Program-made: the position numbers and the translations under genes
The notes under the pieces: model-generated
Told to the model about the DNA's origin: nothing
Databases searched by the model: none
Seen by the model: only the letters and a program-made list of their open reading frames with translations
Shown: piece after piece, positions 18,007 through 26,221 of the stretch
Numbering within the stretch: position 1 is the stretch's first letter
Layout: each line of letters opens with the position of its first letter
NCBI GenBank assembly: GCA_045636545.1
Contig: JAZTXR010000028.1
Span: forward strand, 1 to 64,000
Source: HGM04593 sp045636545
Lineage (GTDB): Bacteria > Bacteroidota > Bacteroidia > Bacteroidales > Bacteroidaceae
Length of the DNA stretch: 64,000 bases
Reading direction: 5' to 3'

Positions 18007-19521
18007 TCAGAACCGCATACCCAACGTAGCCACAAACGATTGGTTTCTCATTTTCACCGCGGCTCCCGGATTCTCGAACTCATAATCATAGAAAGGATAG
18101 AATTCGGAATTCTGCATTTCAATGAGGTATGAAAGATCCAGATAGAACATCTTCCCACGGAAGCCCAAACCGGCTGTCACAACGTTCTTGTCGAAACGGT
18201 TCATATATTCAGTGGAAGTCTCTGCAACTGAGGCATTATACAGTTCCTTGTATGCATCTTTGGCAAAAGGTGCAGTCACGTAGTTGTAGCCCACACGCGC
18301 AGCAAAACCACCTAAATTCAGTTCGGCGCCTACACGCACTGTGTGCTGCGCAAGCATATTATATTTCATCTCTTCATTCTGCGACTTGTATATGTTACCC
18401 CTGTCGGTGAAGGTCTTTTTGGCATAGTCGGCATACTCATACTCTGCATTGAGAGCGAGATATGTACCGAAAGTGTAGGCCATCGAAGCGTTCACACGCC
18501 AAGGAGTCTTCAGGCGGTTCTGTACAGTCAGCACATCGCCATACAATCCGTCATCGATAGTGGTTATGCGGTTTCCATACATATCAATGATTGCGGCAGA
18601 GCTGTACTCGTGCAGGTTATACCACGTTGGAGTGTGTAAAGCCACACCGACCTTGAACGGCGAATACTTGAACGGACGTACAATAGCACCCAGCTTGATG
18701 TCTACGCCACTACCCTTGACGTATCTGTTGTTTTCAAGTATATATATATCGCCGACGGCATCTGTTTCAATATACTCCGAGTAGCGGTCATAATCGACCG
18801 TTGAGACTGCCACCGTTGCACCCAGATAGAGACGGTCATTGAAGTTTCCAGCAACGTTGAAATCCACAGTATGCACACCACCGTTCACCTCCTCGTAATA
18901 GGCAAGTTCATCGGGAGCCCAAATGAGCGTGGTATCGGGGTTTGTTATGAAATTCCCATTGTCATCATAGAGCCAGGCATCGGCCGCAAGCAACGGCAAC
19001 CAGCTGTATCGGAAATCCTTGTACATCCAGTCCTGAAGATTGTCATAATCAAACTTCCTGTTCCTGTAAAGTTGTTCCATGACATACTGTTGTGAATAAC
19101 CATTGGCAGCACCACACATTTCAAATGCAGAGGAAAGATTGTTCCTGTGCCTATATCCAAGACCAAAGTTAAAGAACTTGAGATTCTCGTTGTCGCACTC
19201 AATGGCACAGACCATAGCCGCATTGCCTATAAAGAAATTCGTTTTGTCACTCTCAAAGGTTGTTCCCTCATAATCGGCAGTGTTGGATTTCATATCCAGA
19301 TTGGCAGTGATGGACACATCGTTGCTGCGGAACATTGCCATACCTGCGGGGTTGGTACCCATTGCCGACATATCGGCACCCAGGGCACTCATTGAGCCAC
19401 CCATGCCGACAAAGCGTGCCGTTCCCCTCAAATCATTCTCGAAGAGCGATGAGACGTTGTACATATTCTGGGCATTGATGCCGAGTGGAAGCAATACAAG
19501 GAGATATAATAATCGTTTCAT
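18007..19521 (-). CDS. OmpP1/FadL-like outer-membrane beta-barrel protein
   Basis: 504 residues. A signal peptide (MKRLLYLLVLLPLGINAQ) is followed by NMYNVSSLFENDLRGTARFVGMGGSMSALGADMSAMGTNPAGMAMFR, the pattern of the Bacteroidetes hemin-receptor/OmpP1 group, in which the Asn-Pro-Ala segment resembles FadL. The rest is a barrel with aromatic-rich strands ending ATLGMRF. It may admit hydrophobic molecules; ligand unknown. The frame is open 20 codons further upstream, but the signal peptide sets the start at 19521. The neighbouring Ser/Arg-rich protein gene ends 56 bases upstream. Confidence 0.82.
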   Translation of the reverse strand: MKRLLYLLVLLPLGINAQNMYNVSSLFENDLRGTARFVGMGGSMSALGADMSAMGTNPAGMAMFRSNDVSITANLDMKSNTADYEGTTFESDKTNFFIGNAAMVCAIECDNENLKFFNFGLGYRHRNNLSSAFEMCGAANGYSQQYVMEQLYRNRKFDYDNLQDWMYKDFRYSWLPLLAADAWLYDDNGNFITNPDTTLIWAPDELAYYEEVNGGVHTVDFNVAGNFNDRLYLGATVAVSTVDYDRYSEYIETDAVGDIYILENNRYVKGSGVDIKLGAIVRPFKYSPFKVGVALHTPTWYNLHEYSSAAIIDMYGNRITTIDDGLYGDVLTVQNRLKTPWRVNASMAYTFGTYLALNAEYEYADYAKKTFTDRGNIYKSQNEEMKYNMLAQHTVRVGAELNLGGFAARVGYNYVTAPFAKDAYKELYNASVAETSTEYMNRFDKNVVTAGLGFRGKMFYLDLSYLIEMQNSEFYPFYDYEFENPGAAVKMRNQSFVATLGMRF

Positions 19522-19577
19522 AGTCGTGTTTTTTATATGTGTGTATGTATTCTGTTCAAATAGTGTATAGGACAATA

Positions 19578-20780
19578 TCATCTGCGCGAGCCACCTCTGC
19601 TACCGCCTGAACTGCCGCCCCTGCTACCACCGCCCGAGCTATAGCTTGAGCTACTGCCGGAACTGTAACTTGAGCTGCTGCGACTGCTACTTGAACTGCC
19701 GGAAGAACGCGATACTCCCGTGCTGCTTGGACGGCTATACCCACCGGAGCTACGGCTCTCTCCACGTCCGGCACTGCTTCCGCCTGAAGCGGAGGAGCGC
19801 CTTACATTACTGCTGTTCACCGATGTGCGCGACTGGCCTTGGCGGGCAGATGTGGCAGATGTATTCCTGACTGTACTGCTACCATTGCCTGCAGTTGTGC
19901 GCACTTGCTGTTCACGGCGGGGATTGCTGCTGTTTGCAGTTGTGCGCACCTGCGGTTCGCGACGGGGATTGCTGCTGCCTGCTGTTGTACGCACCTGCTG
20001 TTCACGGCGGGGATTGCTGCTGTTTGCAGTTGTACGCACCTGCTGTTCACGGCGGGGATTGCTGCTGTTTGCAGTTGTACGTACCTGCTGCTCACGGCGG
20101 GGATTGCCGCTGCCTGCGGTTGTACGTGCCGACTGCTCACGGTGCGGTCTTCCATCATTACCAGAAAGCATTCCGTTTGTTGGAACCCTACCATTATTGT
20201 GCGAGGGTTTCAAAGAACCACCGTGTACCGGACGGTTCCAATGTGGAGTGTGCAAATAATAATCATTATAGCACCACCAATCATGATAACCACAGTAAGG
20301 GTTGTACCAGTTGTAATGATAACCATGGAATGTACTCCAGTTCCACCTGTTCATCCAGCCATAGTAATAAGGATAGTTATAATAATAGTAATTGTTGGCT
20401 GTGGGATATATATATAATGTATGGCCGTTGTCATAAACGAACCAATCATCAATACCGCAATCATACTTCAAATCCCAATAGAGATTGCTTGAAAGTAGCT
20501 TGCGTGGTGACTGAAAGCGGACAATGCGTGTCGAATAGGTGTAGTCATCCATCACGCCGTAAAGGTCATTGGTAAAATAGGCTGTTTCACCCTCATCGGC
20601 ATATTCGTCAAAATACCCGTCGGCATACTCAACCGAATCGACATCTTCCATGTATATCTCCTCGGCACTCTTTACCACAAGTACCTTCTTCTCTTTCTTG
20701 GGCACGAAGTACATATCGTCCACTTGCGCAATGGAAAGAAGCGGAGAGACCAGCATCAACAATAAAAATACCTTTTTCAT
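19578..20780 (-). CDS. exported low-complexity protein with Tyr/Trp-rich region, 15-residue tandem repeats and Ser/Gly/Arg tail
   Basis: 400 residues, no named family. Signal peptide to about residue 18. Residues 20-100 are acidic. Residues 100-182 are exceptionally rich in Tyr, Trp and Asn with several WNxx and YYY runs. Residues 211-300 are six tandem 15-residue units (core NPRREQQVRTT). Residues 320-400 are almost only Ser, Gly, Arg and Tyr. The design suggests a cell-surface or extracellular structural, adhesive or nucleic-acid-sticking protein, but this is inference. The strongly basic repeats and tail contrast with the acidic N-terminal part. Codon use in the repeats is uniform, fitting recent duplication. 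Confidence 0.75.
   Translation of the reverse strand: MKKVFLLLMLVSPLLSIAQVDDMYFVPKKEKKVLVVKSAEEIYMEDVDSVEYADGYFDEYADEGETAYFTNDLYGVMDDYTYSTRIVRFQSPRKLLSSNLYWDLKYDCGIDDWFVYDNGHTLYIYPTANNYYYYNYPYYYGWMNRWNWSTFHGYHYNWYNPYCGYHDWWCYNDYYLHTPHWNRPVHGGSLKPSHNNGRVPTNGMLSGNDGRPHREQSARTTAGSGNPRREQQVRTTANSSNPRREQQVRTTANSSNPRREQQVRTTAGSSNPRREPQVRTTANSSNPRREQQVRTTAGNGSSTVRNTSATSARQGQSRTSVNSSNVRRSSASGGSSAGRGESRSSGGYSRPSSTGVSRSSGSSSSSRSSSSYSSGSSSSYSSGGGSRGGSSGGSRGGSRR
19881..20150 (-). repeat. six-unit 45-bp in-frame tandem repeat
   Basis: Encodes residues 211-300 of the preceding protein. Units 2-6 differ at only one or two residues (QQ/PQ, NSS/GSS); unit 1 is diverged (RPHREQSARTTAGSG). Since 45 is a multiple of three, unit gain or loss keeps the frame. 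Confidence 0.92.
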
Positions 20781-20891
20781 AGATGTATATCTTTAAATAC
20801 TTTTTCTCTGATACAAAAATATATACAAAAGAGATGCAAAAACAGGGAAAAGCCCTACAAGACGAGAGGATTTTCCCTATTTGATGAATTT

Positions 20892-20937
20892 ATGAATGAT
20901 GAAAGAAGTTCTGTGCGGAACTTCTTTCATCATTCAT
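20892..20937 (-). terminator. stem-loop at the end of the ilv operon
   Basis: 20-bp perfect stem (20892-20911 / 20918-20937) with loop TGTGCG. The ilvN stop codon lies inside the arm. There is no long U-tract after it on the minus strand, so it may terminate or only stabilise the mRNA end. Confidence 0.6.
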
Positions 20938-21488
20938 TTGTTGCCGATAGGCTTGCGCTTGTAGTCCTCGTTGAACAGCAGGTCGGCCTGGTTGTCGTGC
21001 AGGGCACGTGGCACCGCCACGCGGCCGGACTTCACGAACTGCAACATACACTGCAATGACACGAATTCGTTGTAAAGGGCTACAACGGTGTCGGTCGAAC
21101 CTGTGATTTCAACCACAGTGTAATTGGCATTGACCTCCATTACACGCGCATTGCTGTGGCGTATGACTCTTGAAATATCGCTGTTCTCGAGAATTTTGGG
21201 AGTGGACAGCTTGTAGAGTGCCACCTCCTGAAAGAATATCTCCTTGTCCGTGTAGTAATCGGCCTTGAGCACATCCACCTTCTTTTCAATGCGCTTTGTA
21301 ACCTTGTTGACAGAATCCTCCTCGCCCCACAACGAGATGGTGTAACGGTGTACACCTTCAATGGATGAAGATGATGCAGTGATGGTGTCGATATTCATCA
21401 TTCGGCGGGTAAACTCGGCTGTTACCTGGTTGAGCATACCGGCAATATTCTCGGTATATATGATAATTGTAAACAGTTTCTTTTCCAT
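20934..21488 (-). CDS. ilvN: acetolactate synthase small (regulatory) subunit
   Basis: 184 residues. The N-terminal ACT domain (MEKKLFTIIIYTENIAGMLNQVTAEFTRRMMNIDTIT) binds the feedback inhibitor valine in this family, and a second ACT-like half follows (ARVMEVNANYTVVEITGSTDTVVALY). It forms the holoenzyme with IlvB and controls the first common step of valine, leucine and isoleucine synthesis. It begins six bases after ilvB on the same strand, the normal order in ilvD-ilvB-ilvN operons of Bacteroidales. A long hairpin closes the operon. Confidence 0.94.
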   Translation of the reverse strand: MEKKLFTIIIYTENIAGMLNQVTAEFTRRMMNIDTITASSSSIEGVHRYTISLWGEEDSVNKVTKRIEKKVDVLKADYYTDKEIFFQEVALYKLSTPKILENSDISRVIRHSNARVMEVNANYTVVEITGSTDTVVALYNEFVSLQCMLQFVKSGRVAVPRALHDNQADLLFNEDYKRKPIGNK

Positions 21489-21494
21489 AGCGTA

Positions 21495-23189
21495 TCATTC
21501 AAATCTCATTTCACTGACTGTAGCTCCCGGCTCGGTCATAGGCATGACATTGTCCTCCTCCTTCACAGCAACGTGCAACAGGAACGGTCCATCGGTGGAG
21601 AGCATCTCACGGATGGCATCGTCCAGTTCGCTACGCTCTATGACAAGGCGCGAGGGGATGCCATACCCCCGTGCTATGAGCGAGTATTCGGGATTGAGCA
21701 TAGGTGTCCACGAATAGCGGTGGTCAAAGAAGAGTTCCTGCCACTGTCGCACATTGCCCAGATAGTTGTTATTGAGCAGAATCATCTTCACACCCACACC
21801 CTGCTCCATTATTGTTCCAAGTTCCTGGATATTCATCTGGAAACCGCCGTCACCCGTAAAGAGACAGACTGTACGCTCGGGCATTGCCATCTTTGCACCT
21901 ATTGCCGCAGGCAGGCCATAGCCCATTGTTCCAAGACCGCCCGAGGTGAGGATGCTGTGAGGCTGTGTAAACTTGAAGTAACGGCTCGACATCATCTGGT
22001 TCTGCCCCACATCGGTAACAAGAATAGCCTTGTTGAAAGTTGCCTCGCTCACCTTGCGTGCCACCTCACCCATCAGCAGAGGGCCTTCTGTGGGATGCAA
22101 AGCCTTGGCACCTACCCTTTCATACTCCACAGCATTCAAACGGGCAAAACTCTCGACCCACTCGCCGTGCTCTTTTGGCTGTACAAGGGGGGTGAGCCCT
22201 GCAAGCACCTCCTTGCAGTCGCCCACAATGGGCACATCGGCCTTCACGTTCTTGTTTATTTCGGCATGGTCGATATCAATATGTATCACCTTCGCCTGCT
22301 TTGCGTAGGTGCTGAGCTTACCTGTCACACGGTCGCTGAATCGCATACCTACGGCAATCAGCAGGTCGCACTCGTTGGTATTTACGTTAGGGCCATAGTT
22401 TCCGTGCATTCCCAGCATACCCACACACAACGGGTGGTCTGTGGGGAAAGCCGAAAGTCCCATCAGGGTGCGTGCAACAGGAATGCCGGTCTTCTCGGCA
22501 AACGCAATGAGTTCCTCGTGAGCCTCGCCAAGTTCAATACCCTGGCCGACAATCATGAACGGGCGCTCTGCCTCGTTTATGAGACGTGCAGCCTCATCCA
22601 TTGCACTGCATGATGGTGTGGGATATGGAATGTAACTGCGTACACTGTCAACCGTTGCTGGCTTGTAATCGACCATAGACACCTGTGCATCCTTGGTAAA
22701 GTCGAGCACTACAGGGCCGGGACGGCCTGTAGATGCGATATAGAAGGCACGAGCCACAGCCCAGGCGACATCCTCGGGGCAACGCACCTGGTAGCTCCAT
22801 TTGGTGATGGGCTGTGTAATACCCACAAAGTCAATCTCCTGAAAGGCATCGGTACCGAGCACCGATGAACTCACCTGACCTGCAATGACAACCACCGGAG
22901 TACTGTCGAGCATGGCATCACTGATGCCGGTCAAGGTATTTGTGGCACCTGGGCCACTTGTCACAATGCAGACACCTGTCCTACCCGAACTGCGGGCATA
23001 ACCCTGCGCAGCGTGTACGGCACCCTGTTCATGGCGCACAAGCACATTGCGGAAATCGGTGCGGTGGTCATACAAGGCATCGAACACCGGCATGATTGAA
23101 CCGCCGGGGTAACCGAAGATGGTGTCGACACCCTCATTTATGAGTGAGCGCAGAAGTGCCTCACTACCTGTTATCTTGTCATTTTCCAT
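21495..23189 (-). CDS. ilvB: acetolactate synthase large (catalytic) subunit
   Basis: 564 residues, thiamine-diphosphate enzyme joining pyruvate to pyruvate or 2-oxobutyrate. Shown by FGYPGGSIMPVFDALY, the ThDP-activating Glu in VRHEQGAVHAAQGYAR, SGPGATN, and the cofactor motif GDGGFQMNIQEL...LLNNNYLG. Start chosen at ATG 23189, seven bases after the ilvD stop; an in-frame TTG at 23204 would overlap ilvD and is less likely. The operon partner ilvN follows directly. ilvC, often next in Bacteroides, is not in this window. Confidence 0.95.
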   Translation of the reverse strand: MENDKITGSEALLRSLINEGVDTIFGYPGGSIMPVFDALYDHRTDFRNVLVRHEQGAVHAAQGYARSSGRTGVCIVTSGPGATNTLTGISDAMLDSTPVVVIAGQVSSSVLGTDAFQEIDFVGITQPITKWSYQVRCPEDVAWAVARAFYIASTGRPGPVVLDFTKDAQVSMVDYKPATVDSVRSYIPYPTPSCSAMDEAARLINEAERPFMIVGQGIELGEAHEELIAFAEKTGIPVARTLMGLSAFPTDHPLCVGMLGMHGNYGPNVNTNECDLLIAVGMRFSDRVTGKLSTYAKQAKVIHIDIDHAEINKNVKADVPIVGDCKEVLAGLTPLVQPKEHGEWVESFARLNAVEYERVGAKALHPTEGPLLMGEVARKVSEATFNKAILVTDVGQNQMMSSRYFKFTQPHSILTSGGLGTMGYGLPAAIGAKMAMPERTVCLFTGDGGFQMNIQELGTIMEQGVGVKMILLNNNYLGNVRQWQELFFDHRYSWTPMLNPEYSLIARGYGIPSRLVIERSELDDAIREMLSTDGPFLLHVAVKEEDNVMPMTEPGATVSEMRFE

Positions 23190-23196
23190 AAATTCA

Positions 23197-24999
23197 TCAT
23201 TCAATTATTCTTATACCGCCCTTGTCGGCCGAGCTTACCATTGAAGCGTATGCCTTGAGGCTCTTTGAGATGACACGGTCACGTGTCAGCGGGAACATTG
23301 TGCGGGCAGCAAGCTCCTCATCAGTGAGTCTCACATTGATGGTGCGTGCCGGTATGTCAATGTCAATTATATCGCCATCGCGCAGTTTACCTATATTGCC
23401 GCCTGCTGCAGCCTCGGGAGAGATGTGACCTATGCTCAAGCCCGATGTACCGCCACTGAAACGTCCGTCGGTGATGAGCGCGCACTCCTTGCCCAAGTGG
23501 CGCGACTTGATGTAGGATGTGGGATAGAGCATCTCCTGCATACCTGGACCGCCCTTTGGACCTTCATAGACAATGACAACCACGTCACCGGCCTGCACAT
23601 CACCACCAAGGATTCCCTCCACGGCAGCCTCCTGCGAGTCGAACACCTTTGCCTTGCCGCTGAACTTCCATATACTTTCATCCACTCCCGCAGTCTTTAC
23701 CACACAACCGTTGGCTGCAATGTTACCGAAGAGGATGGCAAGACCGCCATCACGGGTATATGCATTCTCGAGTGAACGTATGCAACCCCTCTCCCTGTCG
23801 GTGTCAAGTGTCTCGTATGTACACTCCTGCGCACCCATCGTATTGCAGAAGACATTGGCAGGTGCCGTACTATAGATACGCTTTGCCTCGCTCTCTATGC
23901 TGTCGCCCGTGATGCTGTATCGGGCAATATCCTCGCCGAGTGTCGCACCGTTGACACGCACTGCAGTGGTATCGAGCAGGCCACCCTTTGCCAGTTCGCC
24001 AAGAATACCTATGATACCACCGGCACGGCCACAATCCTGCATTGAATATCTTGCACTGTTGGGTGCAAGCTTGCAGAGACAAGGTACACGACGGCTGAGG
24101 GCATCAATATCACTCATTGTAAAGTCCACACCGGCCTCACCCGCAACAGCCAACAAGTGAAGGATTGTATTTGTGGAGCCACCCATTGCAATATCCAGTG
24201 TCATTGCATTGATGAACGCCGCGCGCGATGCTATGCTGCGTGGAAGCACACTCTCGTCGCCCTCACCATAATATTTCATCGCATTGGCAACAATCTGCCT
24301 TGCTGCATCCCTGAGCAACTGCACACGATTTACGTGTGTTGCAAGTATGGTGCCGTTACCGGGCAATGAGAGGCCGATAGCCTCCGTGAGCGAGTTCATT
24401 GAATTGGCTGTGAACATTCCCGAGCAGCTGCCACAACCCGGACAGGAGCGTTTCTCAATCTCGGCAAGTTCATCATCACCAACCGTATTGTCGGCAGCCT
24501 TCACCATTGCAATCACAAGGTCAAGGTTCTCGTTCTTCCAGGTACCCTTCTCCATTGGACCACCCGACACAAAGATTGTGGGGATATTGAGGCGCATGGC
24601 CGCCATTAGCATACCTGGGGTAATCTTGTCGCAGTTCGAGATACACACCAGCGCATCTACCTTGTGGGCATTGCACATATACTCTACACTGTCGGCAATG
24701 ATGTCGCGCGACGGCAACGAATAGAGCATACCGTCATGTCCCATTGCAATGCCATCGTCAATGGCAATTGTATTGAATTCGGCAGCATAGCAACCGAGTT
24801 TTTCAATTTCGGCCTTTACTATCTGGCCGGCCTCGTGCAGATGGGTGTGGCCGGGGACAAGCTGTGTAAAGGAGTTGGCTATGGCTATGATTGGTTTGCC
24901 GAACATTTCGCGCTTCATTCCGTTTGCAATCCAAAGTGCGCGTGCGCCTGCCATACGGCGGCCTTCGGTACATTGGGCACTTCTCAATTTTATCTTCAT
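23197..24999 (-). CDS. ilvD: dihydroxy-acid dehydratase
   Basis: 600 residues, iron-sulfur dehydratase producing the branched 2-oxo acids for Val, Ile and Leu synthesis. Cysteine motifs CDKITPGMLMA and CPGCGSCSGMFTANSMN supply cluster ligands; GGSTNTILHLLA and GRFSGGTSGLSIGHISPEAA are also diagnostic. The frame is open 22 codons further upstream, but MKIKLRSAQCTEG at 24999 is the natural N-terminus and lies after the leader hairpin. It is first in ilvD-ilvB-ilvN and appears to be controlled by the leader at 25018-25145. Confidence 0.95.
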   Translation of the reverse strand: MKIKLRSAQCTEGRRMAGARALWIANGMKREMFGKPIIAIANSFTQLVPGHTHLHEAGQIVKAEIEKLGCYAAEFNTIAIDDGIAMGHDGMLYSLPSRDIIADSVEYMCNAHKVDALVCISNCDKITPGMLMAAMRLNIPTIFVSGGPMEKGTWKNENLDLVIAMVKAADNTVGDDELAEIEKRSCPGCGSCSGMFTANSMNSLTEAIGLSLPGNGTILATHVNRVQLLRDAARQIVANAMKYYGEGDESVLPRSIASRAAFINAMTLDIAMGGSTNTILHLLAVAGEAGVDFTMSDIDALSRRVPCLCKLAPNSARYSMQDCGRAGGIIGILGELAKGGLLDTTAVRVNGATLGEDIARYSITGDSIESEAKRIYSTAPANVFCNTMGAQECTYETLDTDRERGCIRSLENAYTRDGGLAILFGNIAANGCVVKTAGVDESIWKFSGKAKVFDSQEAAVEGILGGDVQAGDVVVIVYEGPKGGPGMQEMLYPTSYIKSRHLGKECALITDGRFSGGTSGLSIGHISPEAAAGGNIGKLRDGDIIDIDIPARTINVRLTDEELAARTMFPLTRDRVISKSLKAYASMVSSADKGGIRIIE

Positions 25000-25017
25000 A
25001 CTGTTGAATTTAATAAT

Positions 25018-25047
25018 AAAAAACACCCTTCTCGGTGTAGGAGAAAG
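25018..25047 (-). promoter_or_regulatory. attenuator-like hairpin in the ilvD leader
   Basis: Minus strand: ACACC (25034-25038), loop GAGAAG, GGTGT (25023-25027), then six T. An alternative pairing uses CCTTTCTC just upstream (about 25040-25047) with GAGAAGGG and excludes the terminator, the arrangement of an antiterminator. The stem is only five base pairs, so strength is uncertain. Confidence 0.55.
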
Positions 25048-25061
25048 GAGCGTTCCGGAAG

Positions 25062-25100
25062 TCACTGAATGTCATTGTCTTCAACAACAACCGAACACAT
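25062..25100 (-). CDS. ilv leader peptide, 12 codons (MCSVVVEDNDIQ)
   Basis: A short frame between the ilvD promoter and the attenuator-like hairpin. Codons 4-6 are three consecutive GTT (Val) and codon 11 is ATT (Ile), both end products of the pathway below. Ribosome stalling at the Val run when charged tRNA-Val is scarce would favour the antiterminator pairing. No Shine-Dalgarno site is visible, as is usual in this phylum. Leader-peptide attenuation of branched-chain operons is established in Proteobacteria and has been proposed for some Bacteroidetes; here the assignment rests on codon content, position and hairpin. Confidence 0.6.
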   Translation of the reverse strand: MCSVVVEDNDIQ

Positions 25101-25113
25101 TCAAAACCGACTG

Positions 25114-25145
25114 CAAAAATACTCTATTTTTTCAGTTTATACAAA
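25114..25145 (-). promoter_or_regulatory. promoter of the ilvD-ilvB-ilvN operon
   Basis: Minus strand TTTG (25142-25145), 20 bases, TATTTTTG (25114-25121): full Bacteroidetes consensus. Transcription would start near 25108, just ahead of the leader peptide. Confidence 0.75.
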
Positions 25146-25198
25146 ACAAGATTAAAAATTATTTACTCGGGGCTATCAGTTACAAATTATCGACAAGT

Positions 25199-26221
25199 CT
25201 ATTTCAAGCCCCTATTTCTGATTACCACATAGATTATCACAGGCGCGCCTATCAATGGAGTTATTGCACCTAATGGCAATAGGCCGCTCTCAGCCGGCAA
25301 TTGGCACACAAGATTGCACAGCAGGGCAACTGCACCTCCAAGCATTATAGTCGACGGAATCAAATGACGATGGTTGTTGCTGCGCAGTGAAATACGGGCA
25401 ATGTGCGGCACTGCAAGACCTATGAAAGAGACAGGGCCGCAGAACGCCGTTACAACGGCTGTCAGAAGGCCGGCAACACACAACGCCACCGCACGAACGG
25501 TCTTCACGTTAACACCAAGGTTTACGGCATAGGCATCACCGAGCAGCAAGGCATTCAACGGCTTTGCCATAGCAAGCGACACCATCAACAATACAAGCGA
25601 CACCGAAGCGAAGAAAGGCATCTGCAGCATTGTCACGCCACCGAAAGAGCCCATTCCCCAAACCATGTACGAGTGTACACCCTCGGCAGTGGAGAAGTAG
25701 TTGAGCAGAGTGATTGCCGATGATGTCATATAGCTGACCGCGACACCGGCTATGAGCAGAAACATATTATTCCGCAGCAATGTGGCAAGCAGCAATATCA
25801 CTATTATCACAAAGAGCGCCCCCGCAAATGCACCGCCCAGCAGTGCAAGATAGCCGCCAATGCCGAAAGCAGACATTCCGCCCGCGACAAGCATCACAAG
25901 CGCCACGCCTAACCCTGCACCACTGTTCACGCCAAGAACCTCGGGACCTGCAAGCGGATTACGGAAAAGTGTCTGTAGCAGCAGACCGGAAACAGATATT
26001 GATGCGCCCGCCAGCAATGCAGTCAATGCCTGCGGCAGGCGGGTATCGAGCACCACCACACGCCACACATCTCGCTTGGCATCGGCACCTGAAATTATTG
26101 ACAGCACCTCACTGAAAGGGATGTCAATGCTGCCAAAGAAGAGATTGGCAGCAAACAGCAAGAGCGACAACAGCGTTGCCAATATACATGCAGGATATCT
26201 TTTGTCAACGCATCTTCTCAT
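25199..26221 (-). CDS. FecCD-family ABC transporter permease (vitamin B12/siderophore/heme type)
   Basis: 340 residues, about nine or ten transmembrane helices. Family motifs: DTRLPQALTALLAGASISVSGLLLQTLFRNPLAGPEVLGVNSGAGLG near residues 58-105, and GPVSFIGLAVPHIAR near 270. It moves the substrate delivered by a periplasmic binding protein, which is encoded just upstream and overlaps by 17 bases. The expected ATPase gene is not next to it: the ilv leader follows instead. Substrate cannot be decided between cobalamin, heme and iron-siderophore; no cobalamin riboswitch is visible. Confidence 0.9.
   Translation of the reverse strand: MRRCVDKRYPACILATLLSLLLFAANLFFGSIDIPFSEVLSIISGADAKRDVWRVVVLDTRLPQALTALLAGASISVSGLLLQTLFRNPLAGPEVLGVNSGAGLGVALVMLVAGGMSAFGIGGYLALLGGAFAGALFVIIVILLLATLLRNNMFLLIAGVAVSYMTSSAITLLNYFSTAEGVHSYMVWGMGSFGGVTMLQMPFFASVSLVLLMVSLAMAKPLNALLLGDAYAVNLGVNVKTVRAVALCVAGLLTAVVTAFCGPVSFIGLAVPHIARISLRSNNHRHLIPSTIMLGGAVALLCNLVCQLPAESGLLPLGAITPLIGAPVIIYVVIRNRGLK

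Noticed and set aside
21573..22613. Long plus-strand open frame (about 346 codons) opposite ilvB
   Set aside because: Entirely antisense to a well-supported enzyme gene; composition (many His/Cys/Thr) is typical of a mirror frame.
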